NCBI GenBank assembly: GCA_944333375.1
Contig: CALVKX010000005.1
Location: 1-25,956, forward strand
Direction of reading: 5' to 3'
DNA: 25,956 bases
Source of the DNA: an uncultured Eubacteriales bacterium
Lineage (GTDB): Bacteria; Bacillota_A; Clostridia; Christensenellales; Aristaeellaceae
Shown here: positions 1 to 7,968 of the stretch, one piece after another
Layout of the letters: the number at the start of each line of letters is the position of its first letter
Position numbering within the stretch: position 1 is the first letter of the stretch
Made by a program: the position numbers and the translations under genes
Notes under the pieces: generated by a model
Databases searched by the model: none
Told to the model about the DNA's origin: nothing
Seen by the model: only the letters and a program-made list of their open reading frames with translations

Positions 1-66
1 GACGAGCTGCCGGCCTAGGGGCACGCCACGAGGGACGAATCCATCGGGACGCTCAGCCGGGAAGCC

Positions 67-837
67 ATGGAAGTCCTGGCGGCGTTCCCGGAGGAAAACC
101 GCGCGTTCATGCCCGGCATATGGCTGGCGCTGGCGCTTCTGGTTCTGGCGGCGGCAGGCGCGGCGGGCCTGCCGGGAGGACGGCGGACGCTGCTGATGCT
201 GGCGGGCCTTGCGCTGCTGACGGGGGCCTTGCTGTTTTATCTGGCGTTTGCCAAAGGCCGCATGCCGCTTCGCGCAGCGCTGATGGCGCTGCTTCCGGCG
301 GCGGCGATGGTGTTTGCGCTGCTGCCCGAGGCGTTTTGCGCAAGGGGCGGCAGGATCATGATGGCGGTGGCCCTGGTAGCCTGCGTGGGGCTGTGCGCGT
401 GGCAGGGGGCGTTGCAGATCCCCTCGCTCCTGCCTGACGAGGAGCGGGAGGCCGAGCTGGGCAACCCTGTCGAGGACCTTTTGGAATATGCGCTGTCGGA
501 TGAGAGCATGCTCATCATCCATGACAACATCCTCGCCGGCGATTTGCGGCTGTTCCCGGACACGTCGGAGGGAATCCCGCACAATGTGAGCTTCTGGGGC
601 GGCTGGGGCCTTCGCAGCGGGGAGAGCATCCGCCAGTTCGCAAACTTCGGCATCGACCTGCTGCATTTCCCGCCCGAAACCTTCCTTCGCGACGACGTGC
701 TGTTTGCGGCCACGGTCGTGGACCCGCCCCCGAAATTCATGCTCAACTACCTTCGCGAAAAGGTCGATCCCAATGTGGACTGTATGCTGTATGGCGAAAA
801 CGGATTTGTATACTTTTTCCAATTCTATATTCCGTAA
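67..837 (+). CDS. C-terminal part of a multi-pass membrane protein, paralogue of the next gene; possibly a broken gene
   Basis: This reads as 256 residues with about four hydrophobic segments (roughly residues 16-34, 42-61, 70-88 and 95-111), followed by a soluble C-terminal domain of about 115 residues. That domain matches the end of the neighbouring 573-residue protein at about 75 of 114 positions in an ungapped hand alignment, including the stretches EGIPHNV, FWGGW, FGIDLLHF, VVDPPP, YLREKVDP and VYFFQFY. The TM part is far more diverged. The ATG at 67 has only a weak GGGAAG ahead of it. The frame is open from base 19, just after an in-frame TAG at 16-18, and residues encoded by 19-66 still resemble the paralogue weakly. 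So either an upstream gene ends at 18, or this is a full-length paralogue cut by a nonsense codon. Function is unknown. Confidence 0.6.
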   Translation: MEVLAAFPEENRAFMPGIWLALALLVLAAAGAAGLPGGRRTLLMLAGLALLTGALLFYLAFAKGRMPLRAALMALLPAAAMVFALLPEAFCARGGRIMMAVALVACVGLCAWQGALQIPSLLPDEEREAELGNPVEDLLEYALSDESMLIIHDNILAGDLRLFPDTSEGIPHNVSFWGGWGLRSGESIRQFANFGIDLLHFPPETFLRDDVLFAATVVDPPPKFMLNYLREKVDPNVDCMLYGENGFVYFFQFYIP

Positions 838-855
838 AGCGGGAGGAGTTTTCTG

Positions 856-2577
856 ATGCGTAACCGAAACCGCCGCCTGGCCTGGCTGATTGGGCTGCTG
901 CTTACCGTGGGGCTGTTTTTGTTCATCGCGTTTTGTCTGGATTGGCGCTACAATCAGAACGACGACATCGGCATCCTTCGCTCTTTCATGGGCTATGAAA
1001 CGGGCGAACCGGCCAATTTCCACATCTTCATTCACGGTCTGCTAGCCTGGCCCATGTGCTGGCTTGCAAAGGCCTTTCCCACGGTGGCGTGGTTTTCTGT
1101 GGTGCAGATCGCGCTGCTGGCGCTGTCGTGCTGGATGTGCTTCAAAAGCGTCATCCAGTGCTTCGTCAACCGCGACAAGCCCCTGTGGATGGGCACGGTT
1201 GGCGCGCTGCTGCTGGCGGCGGTTTTCATGGAGCTGTGCACCCGGATCACCTTTACGCTGACCGCGGGGCTTCTGGGGGCGGCCGCGGTGCTGCAGGTGC
1301 TTTCAGCGGATGTTGAAAAAGGCAGCCCGCGGCAGACGGCGCTGAGCATTGTGGGAGCGCTCCCACCCGTTGCGTTCGCCTATGCGCTCAGGAAGGAGAC
1401 GCTCTGGCCCATTTTGGGCTTTGTGGCGCTGGCGCTGCTTGTGAAATGGTTTTTGCAGGGCGATCAGGGCCAAAAGGAGCGGCGCAGGGCGATGCTGCTT
1501 TCGGCTTCGGCCTGCCTTGCGGTGATTGTTGCGCTGATGGGCTGGCGGGCGATTGAAATCCAAAATTGCGGCCAGGAGGATTATCTGGCCTGGCAGGATG
1601 CGCGCACGCGCCTGGTGGATTACTACGACCTTTCCAAGGTTCCTCCCGAGGTGTACGAGTCCGTCGGATGGACCGCGGGGACCATTGAACGCGCGTCCAA
1701 CTTCTTTTTCCTGGATTCCGACATCACCACCGAGTCCATCGAAAGGCTGTTGGAGGCGCTGGAGGAAAGCGGCGGCGTGCCGGTGAGCTGGCAAAGCATC
1801 CGCGAGGCGCTGGATACGGCGGCGCATGGGAGCTTCGTCTTCCTGTGGGCTTTTGGGACCACGGCCGTGCTGTGGGTGCTGAGCCTGGCGGGCGCCTGCA
1901 CGAAAAAGGGCCGCCGGCCCGCGCTGCTGTCGCCGCTGCGGCTGGGCGTCGCGCTGCTGGTCGCGCTGACGGCCTATCTGACGCTGGAGGGACGCTTCCC
2001 CACCCGTGTGCTCTGGCTGGTCTTTCTTCCCTTCATGGCGCTGGTTGCGGGCATGCTGCCACTGTGCCTGCCCGACATCCCCTCGCGCAAGGCGCGTGCG
2101 GCTGTGGCCGCTGTGCTCTGCGGCGGAGCGCTGTGCGTCACCGGAATCATGCTTTATGAGGAGATCCCGGAGCTGATGCCCGATTACGAGGCCTGGGAGG
2201 CCATCGGCGATCCGGCGGCGACGCTGGACGAGTATGCGCTGGTGAACCCGGACATGCTGTTCATTCACGACATGACGCTGGCGGTGGACACGCGGCTCTT
2301 TCCCGATGTGAGCGAAGGGATTCCGCACAACGTGGTGTTCTGGGGCGGCTGGCCCCTGCGCTCGCCCGCGACGATTGAACAGTTCGCGGCCTTTGGCATC
2401 GACTTGCTCCATTTTGATCCCGCCGAGCTTCTGCGAAGCGACATCTGCATCGCCTCCGGCGTGGTGGACCCCCCGCCCACGCTGGTGATCGACTATCTGC
2501 GCGAGAAGGTGGACCCCGCCTGCGATTACATGATTTACAGCGAGGACGGCGGCGTATACTTCTTCCAATTCTATTGA
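856..2577 (+). CDS. Polytopic membrane protein, possible GT-C-type glycosyltransferase
   Basis: A 573-residue integral membrane protein with about ten or eleven hydrophobic segments and a soluble C-terminal region from about residue 450. The ATG is preceded by GGGAGGAG at a good distance. TM1 spans about residues 11-28 and is followed by a loop with the acidic motif N35-D36-D37. An Asp-Asp or Asp-Glu pair in the first extracytoplasmic loop is typical of GT-C fold glycosyltransferases that use polyprenyl-phosphate sugars, and many clostridial membrane proteins of unknown role share a similar NDD pattern. The assignment to GT-C is therefore an inference from topology and motif. The C-terminal domain is shared with the preceding reading frame, so the two arose by duplication. 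Eighteen bases separate it from the upstream frame and 24 from metF. Confidence 0.75.
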   Translation: MRNRNRRLAWLIGLLLTVGLFLFIAFCLDWRYNQNDDIGILRSFMGYETGEPANFHIFIHGLLAWPMCWLAKAFPTVAWFSVVQIALLALSCWMCFKSVIQCFVNRDKPLWMGTVGALLLAAVFMELCTRITFTLTAGLLGAAAVLQVLSADVEKGSPRQTALSIVGALPPVAFAYALRKETLWPILGFVALALLVKWFLQGDQGQKERRRAMLLSASACLAVIVALMGWRAIEIQNCGQEDYLAWQDARTRLVDYYDLSKVPPEVYESVGWTAGTIERASNFFFLDSDITTESIERLLEALEESGGVPVSWQSIREALDTAAHGSFVFLWAFGTTAVLWVLSLAGACTKKGRRPALLSPLRLGVALLVALTAYLTLEGRFPTRVLWLVFLPFMALVAGMLPLCLPDIPSRKARAAVAAVLCGGALCVTGIMLYEEIPELMPDYEAWEAIGDPAATLDEYALVNPDMLFIHDMTLAVDTRLFPDVSEGIPHNVVFWGGWPLRSPATIEQFAAFGIDLLHFDPAELLRSDICIASGVVDPPPTLVIDYLREKVDPACDYMIYSEDGGVYFFQFY

Positions 2578-2601
2578 GCCGTTCGGAGAGGGGCTGATTG
2601 G

Positions 2602-3474
2602 GTGACGATTCGGGAGCTTTTTGACCGCCCCGGCGTGTATCTGAGCTGTGAGGTGTTTCCGCCCAGGGTATTTGAAAAAGTGGAGGAGGCCAAGGCCGCG
2701 GTGGGCGAGATCTGCTCGCTGGCTCCGGCCTACGTCAGCGTGACCTGCGGCGCGGCGGGCAGCGGCCCGCAGTTCACGCGCGAGATCAGCGCCTTTGTGC
2801 AGGAGCGGGGCGTCACCGCGCTGTCGCATCTCACGTGCGTGGGCGATACGCGGGGAAAGGTGGACGCCGCGCTGGACGGCCTGGCGCAGTCGGGCATCCG
2901 AAACATCCTCGCCCTGCGCGGCGATCTCCCGGAGGGCATGGCGTTTCCGGGCGAAGAGCATTTCCGCTACGCCGCCGAGCTCATCGGAGCCATCAAGCGC
3001 CGCGGCGCCTTCTGCGTGGGAGCCGCCTGCTATCCCGAGGGCCATCCCGAGTCCCCGGACCGGGACCACGATCTTGACTACCTTCGCAGAAAGCAGGACG
3101 CGGGCGCCGATTTTCTCACCACGCAGATGGTCTTTGACAACGACATCCTCTACCGCTTTCTCTACCGCGCGCTGGCCCGGGGGATCGATATCCCCGTGAC
3201 AGCCGGCATCATGCCCGTGGTCAACGCAAAGCAGATCAAGCGCATCGTGCGGCTGAGCAACGCGACGCTCCCCCAGCGCTTTCTGGCGATTCTGGACCGC
3301 TTCGCCGACGACCCGGACAGCATGGAGAAGGCGGGCATTGCCTACGCTACCGACCAGATCATCGATCTGGTCGCCAACGGCGTCAACCGCATCCACCTCT
3401 ATACCATGAACCGGCCCCGGGTGGCGGCGGCGATCTTTGCCAACCTCGGCCCCATCCTGCGCCATGGATGCTAG
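2602..3474 (+). CDS. metF: 5,10-methylenetetrahydrofolate reductase
   Basis: A 290-residue protein, close to the usual 290-300 of bacterial MetF. It reduces 5,10-methylene-THF to 5-methyl-THF in the cytoplasm, using FAD, and supplies the methyl donor for MetH encoded just downstream. The TIM-barrel family signatures are visible: SCEVFPPR near the start with the catalytic-type Glu17, SVTCGAAGSG, LSHLTCVG, ALRGDLPEG with Asp108 at the flavin-site position, the TTQMVFDN segment, and PVTAGIMPV. The start is GTG at 2602 with GGAGAGGGG about 8 bases upstream. The stop overlaps the next gene by 11 bases, so the met genes are probably translationally coupled. No SAM or cobalamin riboswitch is visible upstream; the preceding intergenic space is only 24 bases, so transcription probably enters from the membrane-protein genes or an internal promoter. 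Confidence 0.95.
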   Translation: MTIRELFDRPGVYLSCEVFPPRVFEKVEEAKAAVGEICSLAPAYVSVTCGAAGSGPQFTREISAFVQERGVTALSHLTCVGDTRGKVDAALDGLAQSGIRNILALRGDLPEGMAFPGEEHFRYAAELIGAIKRRGAFCVGAACYPEGHPESPDRDHDLDYLRRKQDAGADFLTTQMVFDNDILYRFLYRALARGIDIPVTAGIMPVVNAKQIKRIVRLSNATLPQRFLAILDRFADDPDSMEKAGIAYATDQIIDLVANGVNRIHLYTMNRPRVAAAIFANLGPILRHGC

Positions 3475-4057
3475 GGAGCGCGCCGTGCGCTGCGCCGCCC
3501 GGTATCTGGGCGTGCGCGGAGAGCCCAGAGGCGCCGCAAGGGCGGTGCTGGAGGCCGCCTACCCCATGGCGCTGGAGGCGGCCCAGCAGAAACACCTGAT
3601 AAGGCGTACATCCGTGTGCGCAGCCGCCGGGAGGCTGCGAATTGCGGACGCGCTGGAAATCCCCTCGTTGGACCTGTGCCGCCTGTTTGACGGCGCAAAG
3701 GAGGGGCTGGCGCTGGTCATTACGCTGGGCGCCGCGCCGGACGTGCTGGTGAGGCGGCTGATGCTGACCGATCCCGCGCTGGGCGCCGCGGTGGGCGCCT
3801 GTGCCTCCGCGCTGGTGGACGAGGAGATCGACCGGCTGCTGGCGGCCCGATCCGGGGAGCTGGCGAAGGAAGGGATCCGGCTGTCGCCGCGCTTCAGCCC
3901 CGGCTACGGCGACGCGCCGCTGAGCTGTCAGGAGCCGCTGCTCAGGTGGCTGGAGGCGCGCAGGATCGGCGTATGTCTGACGGCCGGAGGCCTGATGCTG
4001 CCGGAAAAGAGCGTGACCGCCCTGGTCGCGCTGCTTCCAAAGGAGGACGGTATATGA
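3464..4057 (+). CDS. Stand-alone methionine synthase reactivation (AdoMet-binding) domain protein
   Basis: A 197-residue protein matching the C-terminal activation domain of cobalamin-dependent methionine synthase, here encoded separately. In full-length MetH this domain binds S-adenosylmethionine and remethylates cob(II)alamin after accidental oxidation. The signature RFSPGYGDAPLSCQ starts at Arg143, and the family motif IGVCLT..GLMLPEKSVTALV follows near the C-terminus. The open frame extends upstream into metF, but ATG 3464 is the first ATG and gives an 11-base overlap with metF; an ATGA overlap links its end to metH. Detached reactivation domains are known in Clostridia and Thermotoga. 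Because metH downstream lacks this domain, the two proteins very likely act together as one enzyme. Confidence 0.9.
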   Translation: MDARERAVRCAARYLGVRGEPRGAARAVLEAAYPMALEAAQQKHLIRRTSVCAAAGRLRIADALEIPSLDLCRLFDGAKEGLALVITLGAAPDVLVRRLMLTDPALGAAVGACASALVDEEIDRLLAARSGELAKEGIRLSPRFSPGYGDAPLSCQEPLLRWLEARRIGVCLTAGGLMLPEKSVTALVALLPKEDGI

Positions 4058-6474
4058 GCGGAATCCGGGAGAAACTGGGCGTCTGCCTCCTGTATTTTGA
4101 CGGGGGCATGGGAACGCTTTTACAGAGCATGGGCCTGGCGGGCGGAGAGCGGCCGGAGCGGTGGAACCTTTTGCATCCCGAGCGGATCGAGCAGGCGCAT
4201 CTTGGCTACCTTGACGCGGGGAGCGACATCATCACCACCAACACCTTCGGCGCGGCGCAGAGCCATCTGGGCGACGACGCGGCGTCCTGCATGCGCGCGG
4301 GCGTTCAAATCGCCCGGCGGGCGAGGGAGAAGGCGGGGCACGGATATGTCGCGGCAGACATGGGGCCGCTGGGCCGCCTGCTCGCGCCCTATGGCGATCT
4401 GCCCTTTGAGGAGGCGGTGCGGCAGTTTCGGGAGGCGTTTTCCGCAGCGCTCTCGGAGGGTCCCGACCTGCTGCTCATCGAGACCATGACCGATCTGTTG
4501 GAGGTCAAGGCCTGTGTGCTGGGCGCTCAGGAGGCCATGGAGGCGTGCGGGACGGATCTGCCGCTGCTTGCCAGCCTGACCTTTGACGAAAAGGGGCGGC
4601 TGCTGACCGGCGCGGACATCCCCGGAACGGCGGCGATGCTCATGGGCCTGGGCGTCACGGGCATCGGGCTCAACTGCGGCCACGAGCCGGCTGCTCTGAT
4701 GGACAACGTGCGGGCGCTGGCGGCCTGTTCGCCGTTGCCGCTCTTCGTTCAGCCAAACGCGAGCCTGCCGGTGGTACAGGGCGGGAAAACCGTCTTTCCG
4801 ACCACCCCGGAGGACTTCGCGCGCGACATGGCGGCGATGGTACCTCTGGGCGCCTGCGCCCTGGGCGGCTGCTGCGGCACCACGCCCGAGCACATCGTCC
4901 GGCTGGTGGAGGCCACGCGCGGCCTCCCCGTTGTTTCACGTGAAACATTCCCGCACTGTATCATCTCCGGCCGTACCCGCTCGCTTTCGCTGGACGCGGG
5001 TCCCGTCATCATCGGGGAGCGCCTGAATCCGACCGGGAAAAAGCGCATGAAGCAGGCGCTGCTTCAGGGGGATATGGACACCCTCCTGCGCGAGGCCGTG
5101 GCGCAGACCGACGCGGGCGCGCATGTGCTGGACGTCAATGTCGGGCTGCCGGAGATCGACGAGCGGACCTGCCTGATGCAGGCGGTCCAGGCCGTGCAGA
5201 GCGTCTGCGACGTCCCGCTTCAGCTCGATACCGCCGACCCCGCCGCGCTGGACGCCGCCTTGCGCGTCTACGCGGGCAGGCCGCTCATCAACAGCGTCAG
5301 CGGCAAGCAGTCGGTGATGGGCGCGGTGTTTCCCCTCGCCCGCCGCTATGGCGCCGCGCTGGTGGCGCTGACGCTGGACGAGGAGGGCATCCCCGAGACG
5401 GCTGAGGGCCGGCTGGCCATCGCAGGCCGCATCGTCCGCGAGGCCGGGCGCTACGGCATCAAGCCCGGCGACCTGCTCTTTGACGCCCTTACCCTGACCG
5501 CCGCCACCGGCGCGGAAGCGGCGCGGGTCACGCTGGAGACGGTGCGGGGCCTGCATCGCCTGGGCTATAAGACGGTGCTTGGGGTCAGCAACATCTCCTT
5601 TGGCCTTCCCAACCGTCCGGCGCTGACGGCTTCGTTCCTGTCCATGGCCCTTGCGGCCGGGCTGGACGCGGCCATCCTCAATCCGCTGGACCCCGCCGTC
5701 TCGGCGGCGTTCTGGGCGGGCAGCGCCCTGATGGGACACGATGCCGGGATGGAGCGCTATCTGGCCGCCATGCGCCGTCTGCCGCCGCCCCAGGCGACAG
5801 GTCCGGCCGCCGCGCCCCTCGCCGCGGCGCCGATTCCGCAGGCAGAGGGAGATCCGCTGTCCGGCGCGATTCTCAGCGGCCTTGCCGCAGACGCCCGCCG
5901 CGCGGCCGAGAGCCGGATGGGCGGGGGCGCGGACCCGCTTTCGCTGATTGAGGAAAGCATCATGCCGGCGCTGACGGAGGTGGGCTCGCGCTATGAGCGG
6001 GGCGAGATGTTCCTGCCCCAGCTGCTTCAAAGCGCCGCCGCGGCGCAGGCAGCCTTTGAGCCCATTCGCGCGGCCCTTCCCGCCCGGGAGGAAAGCGGGG
6101 CAGGGCGCGTGGTTCTGGCCACCGTGCAGGGCGATGTGCACGATATCGGAAAGAACATCGTCAAGGTGCTTTTGCAAAACTACGGCTTTGCCGTGACCGA
6201 CCTGGGGAAAGACGTGCCTCCGCAGCGCGTGCTGGAGGCCGTCCGCCGGACCGGCGCGCGGCTGGTCGGGCTCAGCGCGCTGATGACCACCACCGTGCCG
6301 GCCATGCGCCAGACCATTGCCCTTCTCAGGGAGGAGGCGCCCGGGGTCGCTGTGGTGGTGGGCGGTGCGGTGCTGACGCAGGCCTACGCCGACGCCATCG
6401 GCGCCGACGATTACGCCCCTGACGCGATGGCGACCGTGCGCGTGGCGCAGCGAAGGCTCGGCAGGCAAGTCTGA
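4054..6474 (+). CDS. metH: Cobalamin-dependent methionine synthase, short form without activation domain
   Basis: An 806-residue protein that transfers a methyl group from 5-methyl-THF to homocysteine through cobalamin. Domains in order: homocysteine-binding barrel (about 1-290) beginning FDGGMGT, with zinc ligands Cys208 in GLNCG and Cys273-Cys274 in GGCCGTTP; pterin-binding barrel (about 312-570) starting IIGERLNPTGKK; cobalamin cap helices (about 625-680); and the B12-binding Rossmann domain with DxHxxG as Asp694, His696, Gly699, His696 being the axial cobalt ligand. E. coli MetH is about 1227 residues; the missing part is the activation domain encoded by the gene upstream. ATG 4054 follows AAAGGAGGA by about seven bases and overlaps the upstream TGA as ATGA. 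A parS site lies in the linker between the first two domains. Confidence 0.96.
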   Translation: MSGIREKLGVCLLYFDGGMGTLLQSMGLAGGERPERWNLLHPERIEQAHLGYLDAGSDIITTNTFGAAQSHLGDDAASCMRAGVQIARRAREKAGHGYVAADMGPLGRLLAPYGDLPFEEAVRQFREAFSAALSEGPDLLLIETMTDLLEVKACVLGAQEAMEACGTDLPLLASLTFDEKGRLLTGADIPGTAAMLMGLGVTGIGLNCGHEPAALMDNVRALAACSPLPLFVQPNASLPVVQGGKTVFPTTPEDFARDMAAMVPLGACALGGCCGTTPEHIVRLVEATRGLPVVSRETFPHCIISGRTRSLSLDAGPVIIGERLNPTGKKRMKQALLQGDMDTLLREAVAQTDAGAHVLDVNVGLPEIDERTCLMQAVQAVQSVCDVPLQLDTADPAALDAALRVYAGRPLINSVSGKQSVMGAVFPLARRYGAALVALTLDEEGIPETAEGRLAIAGRIVREAGRYGIKPGDLLFDALTLTAATGAEAARVTLETVRGLHRLGYKTVLGVSNISFGLPNRPALTASFLSMALAAGLDAAILNPLDPAVSAAFWAGSALMGHDAGMERYLAAMRRLPPPQATGPAAAPLAAAPIPQAEGDPLSGAILSGLAADARRAAESRMGGGADPLSLIEESIMPALTEVGSRYERGEMFLPQLLQSAAAAQAAFEPIRAALPAREESGAGRVVLATVQGDVHDIGKNIVKVLLQNYGFAVTDLGKDVPPQRVLEAVRRTGARLVGLSALMTTTVPAMRQTIALLREEAPGVAVVVGGAVLTQAYADAIGADDYAPDAMATVRVAQRRLGRQV
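4932..4947. other. parS centromere site (ParB/Spo0J binding), inside metH
   Basis: The 16-mer TGTTTCACGTGAAACA is a perfect palindrome and an exact match to the bacterial parS consensus bound by ParB/Spo0J. It falls on MetH residues 293-298 (Val-Val-Ser-Arg-Glu-Thr), the linker between the homocysteine and pterin barrels, where sequence is least constrained. The codons used (gtt gtt tca cgt gaa aca) are A/T-ending and unlike the GC-rich codons around them, which supports selection for the DNA site. Known role: ParB loading for chromosome segregation and SMC recruitment, normally near the replication origin. Occupancy by ParB here is inferred. Confidence 0.88.
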
Positions 6475-6498
6475 GATGAGAAAAAGGAGAGATGCTCT

Positions 6499-6945
6499 AT
6501 GTCCCGGCAACGTACAGGCGCTTCCGGCCTGTGGCAGGTGGTCAAGTTTACCCTCTTTTCCGCCAGCGCCGGCATCATTCAGGTGGCGGTCTTTACGCTG
6601 ATGGAGACGGTCTTTCATCTGCCCTACTGGCCCAGCTATCTGACGGCGCTGGTGCTCAGTGTTCTGTGGAACTTCACCTTCAACCGGCGCTACACCTTCC
6701 GAAGCGATGCGGGCGTGATGCGCAGCATGCTTCTGGTCGCCCTGTTCTACGCCGTATTCACCCCGGCCTCGACCTGGTGGGGTCATGCCCTGACCACGGC
6801 GGGCTGGAACGATTTTCTGGTGCTGGCGGGGACCATGGTGGTCAATTTCGTGACCGAATTCCTCTACCAGCGCTTCGTGGTCTATCGAAACCGCATCGAC
6901 ACCAACGACGTGGCGCGCCGGGCGGGCGCTGGGGCGGAGGGCTGA
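6499..6945 (+). CDS. GtrA-like membrane protein
   Basis: A 148-residue protein with four hydrophobic segments in the arrangement of the GtrA family, whose members are implicated in moving polyprenyl-phosphate-linked sugars across the membrane or in helping cell-surface polysaccharide assembly. Family-like features are the first segment VVKFTLFSASAGIIQVAVF, the WNFTFNRRYTF motif after the second segment, and the terminal FLYQRFVVYR motif. ATG 6499 has AAAGGAGAG about 7 bases upstream. It begins 24 bases after metH and ends 3 bases before the next membrane protein, so the two are almost certainly co-transcribed. The substrate cannot be inferred. Confidence 0.85.
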   Translation: MSRQRTGASGLWQVVKFTLFSASAGIIQVAVFTLMETVFHLPYWPSYLTALVLSVLWNFTFNRRYTFRSDAGVMRSMLLVALFYAVFTPASTWWGHALTTAGWNDFLVLAGTMVVNFVTEFLYQRFVVYRNRIDTNDVARRAGAGAEG

Positions 6946-6948
6946 GAG

Positions 6949-7911
6949 GTGACGGAGCCAAAACGCCTCGATTGGAAGCGCATGCTGTCCACCGCGCTGT
7001 TTTTGGTGCTGCTGGCGCTTCTGATCTGGTATGTCTATGAAAACCGGGCCGATATGGCAAAGCTGCTGGCGCTGAGCGCCGGCGACGTGGCGCTGCTTCT
7101 GGCGCTGGCGCTGGGCGGATGTGTGATGAACTGCGTCTATCACCGGCTGATCCTCTCCACCTATCACATCCCCCTGCGGGTAGTGGACTGGATGGGCGTG
7201 ACCTTTGTGGCCAACGCCATGGCCTATGTGCTGCCCATGCGGGCGGACCTGGTGTTCAGCGCCGCGTATTACAAGCGGACCAAGGGCCTTGCCTACGTCA
7301 AGAGCGTGAGCATGGCGGCGGGAAACATCGTCTTTGGCGTGGTGTTCGCACTTTTGCAGATGTTTGCGTCCCTCGTGCTCACGGGACTGATCGAAAACGT
7401 CTGGTCCGGGACGCTGTGGCTTCTGTGGGGCGCCGCAACCCTGGCGGTGGGCGGCTTTATCGCCTTTTCCCTGCTGGTGCAAAACCGCAGGCTGCGCATT
7501 TTGGAGCGCGTGCGGGTGCTGGGCGACGTGGTGCGGGGCTTTAATGACCTGATCCGAAACCGCGGCCTCCTGTGGCGGCTGCTGGTGTGCCTGATCGTCA
7601 ACAACGCCGTTCAGCTATGCCTGTACATGGCCTGCTTCGCGGCGCTGGGGCTTTCGGTCACGCCCTATGAGGCACTGTTTTACAACAGCGTGAGCTGGAT
7701 TGCCACCGTGGTGTCCATCGTGCCGGGCAACATCGGCATCAAGGAGGCGGTCATGGGCGTGGCCATGAGCCTGATGGGCGCGCTGTTTCAAAACGGCGTC
7801 GCGGTGTCGCTGCTGCAGCGGGTGGCGGTGATGATCGTCTATGTCGCGGCCGGCGCCGCCTTCGCCTGGCCGGTTTTCAGACGCTGGAACAGGGCGGAAA
7901 GGGAAGCCTGA
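6949..7911 (+). CDS. Flippase-like membrane protein (lysylphosphatidylglycerol synthase TM-region family)
   Basis: A 320-residue polytopic protein of about seven or eight TM segments, similar in layout to the LPG-synthase TM / UPF0104 family, the membrane half of MprF. It lacks the cytosolic aminoacyl-transferase domain of MprF, so it is not a lysyl-PG synthase. Stand-alone members are thought to move lipids or lipid-linked intermediates, but specific substrates are mostly unknown. Visible family-like traits are the ANAMAYVLPMRADLVFSAAYYKR segment (given here in part) and, near the C-terminus, the SIVPGNIGIKEAVMG motif. The GTG start at 6949 follows the GtrA stop by three bases, with GGAGG inside the end of that gene as ribosome binding site. 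A strong terminator follows. Confidence 0.85.
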   Translation: MTEPKRLDWKRMLSTALFLVLLALLIWYVYENRADMAKLLALSAGDVALLLALALGGCVMNCVYHRLILSTYHIPLRVVDWMGVTFVANAMAYVLPMRADLVFSAAYYKRTKGLAYVKSVSMAAGNIVFGVVFALLQMFASLVLTGLIENVWSGTLWLLWGAATLAVGGFIAFSLLVQNRRLRILERVRVLGDVVRGFNDLIRNRGLLWRLLVCLIVNNAVQLCLYMACFAALGLSVTPYEALFYNSVSWIATVVSIVPGNIGIKEAVMGVAMSLMGALFQNGVAVSLLQRVAVMIVYVAAGAAFAWPVFRRWNRAEREA

Positions 7912-7928
7912 GCGATGCGATAAAAAAA

Positions 7929-7962
7929 GGGGCCGCCTTTTGGGAGGCGGCCCCCGTTTTTT
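7929..7962. terminator. Bidirectional intrinsic terminator
   Basis: Stem GGGGCCGCCT (7929-7938) pairs perfectly with AGGCGGCCCC (7945-7954) around a 6-base loop. A run of T (7957-7962) follows on the + strand and a run of A (7922-7928) precedes it, which is the T-run for the - strand. It ends both the + strand block and the convergent glyoxalase operon. Confidence 0.93.
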
Positions 7963-7968
7963 ATGGCG

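Noticed and set aside
2578..2601. A SAM or cobalamin riboswitch upstream of the methionine genes
   Set aside because: The gap is 24 bases, far too short, and no riboswitch consensus is visible in the preceding coding sequence.
3946..4053. An N-terminal extension of metH
   Set aside because: It would overlap the activation-domain gene by over 100 bases and has no homology to MetH; ATG 4054 has a strong ribosome binding site.
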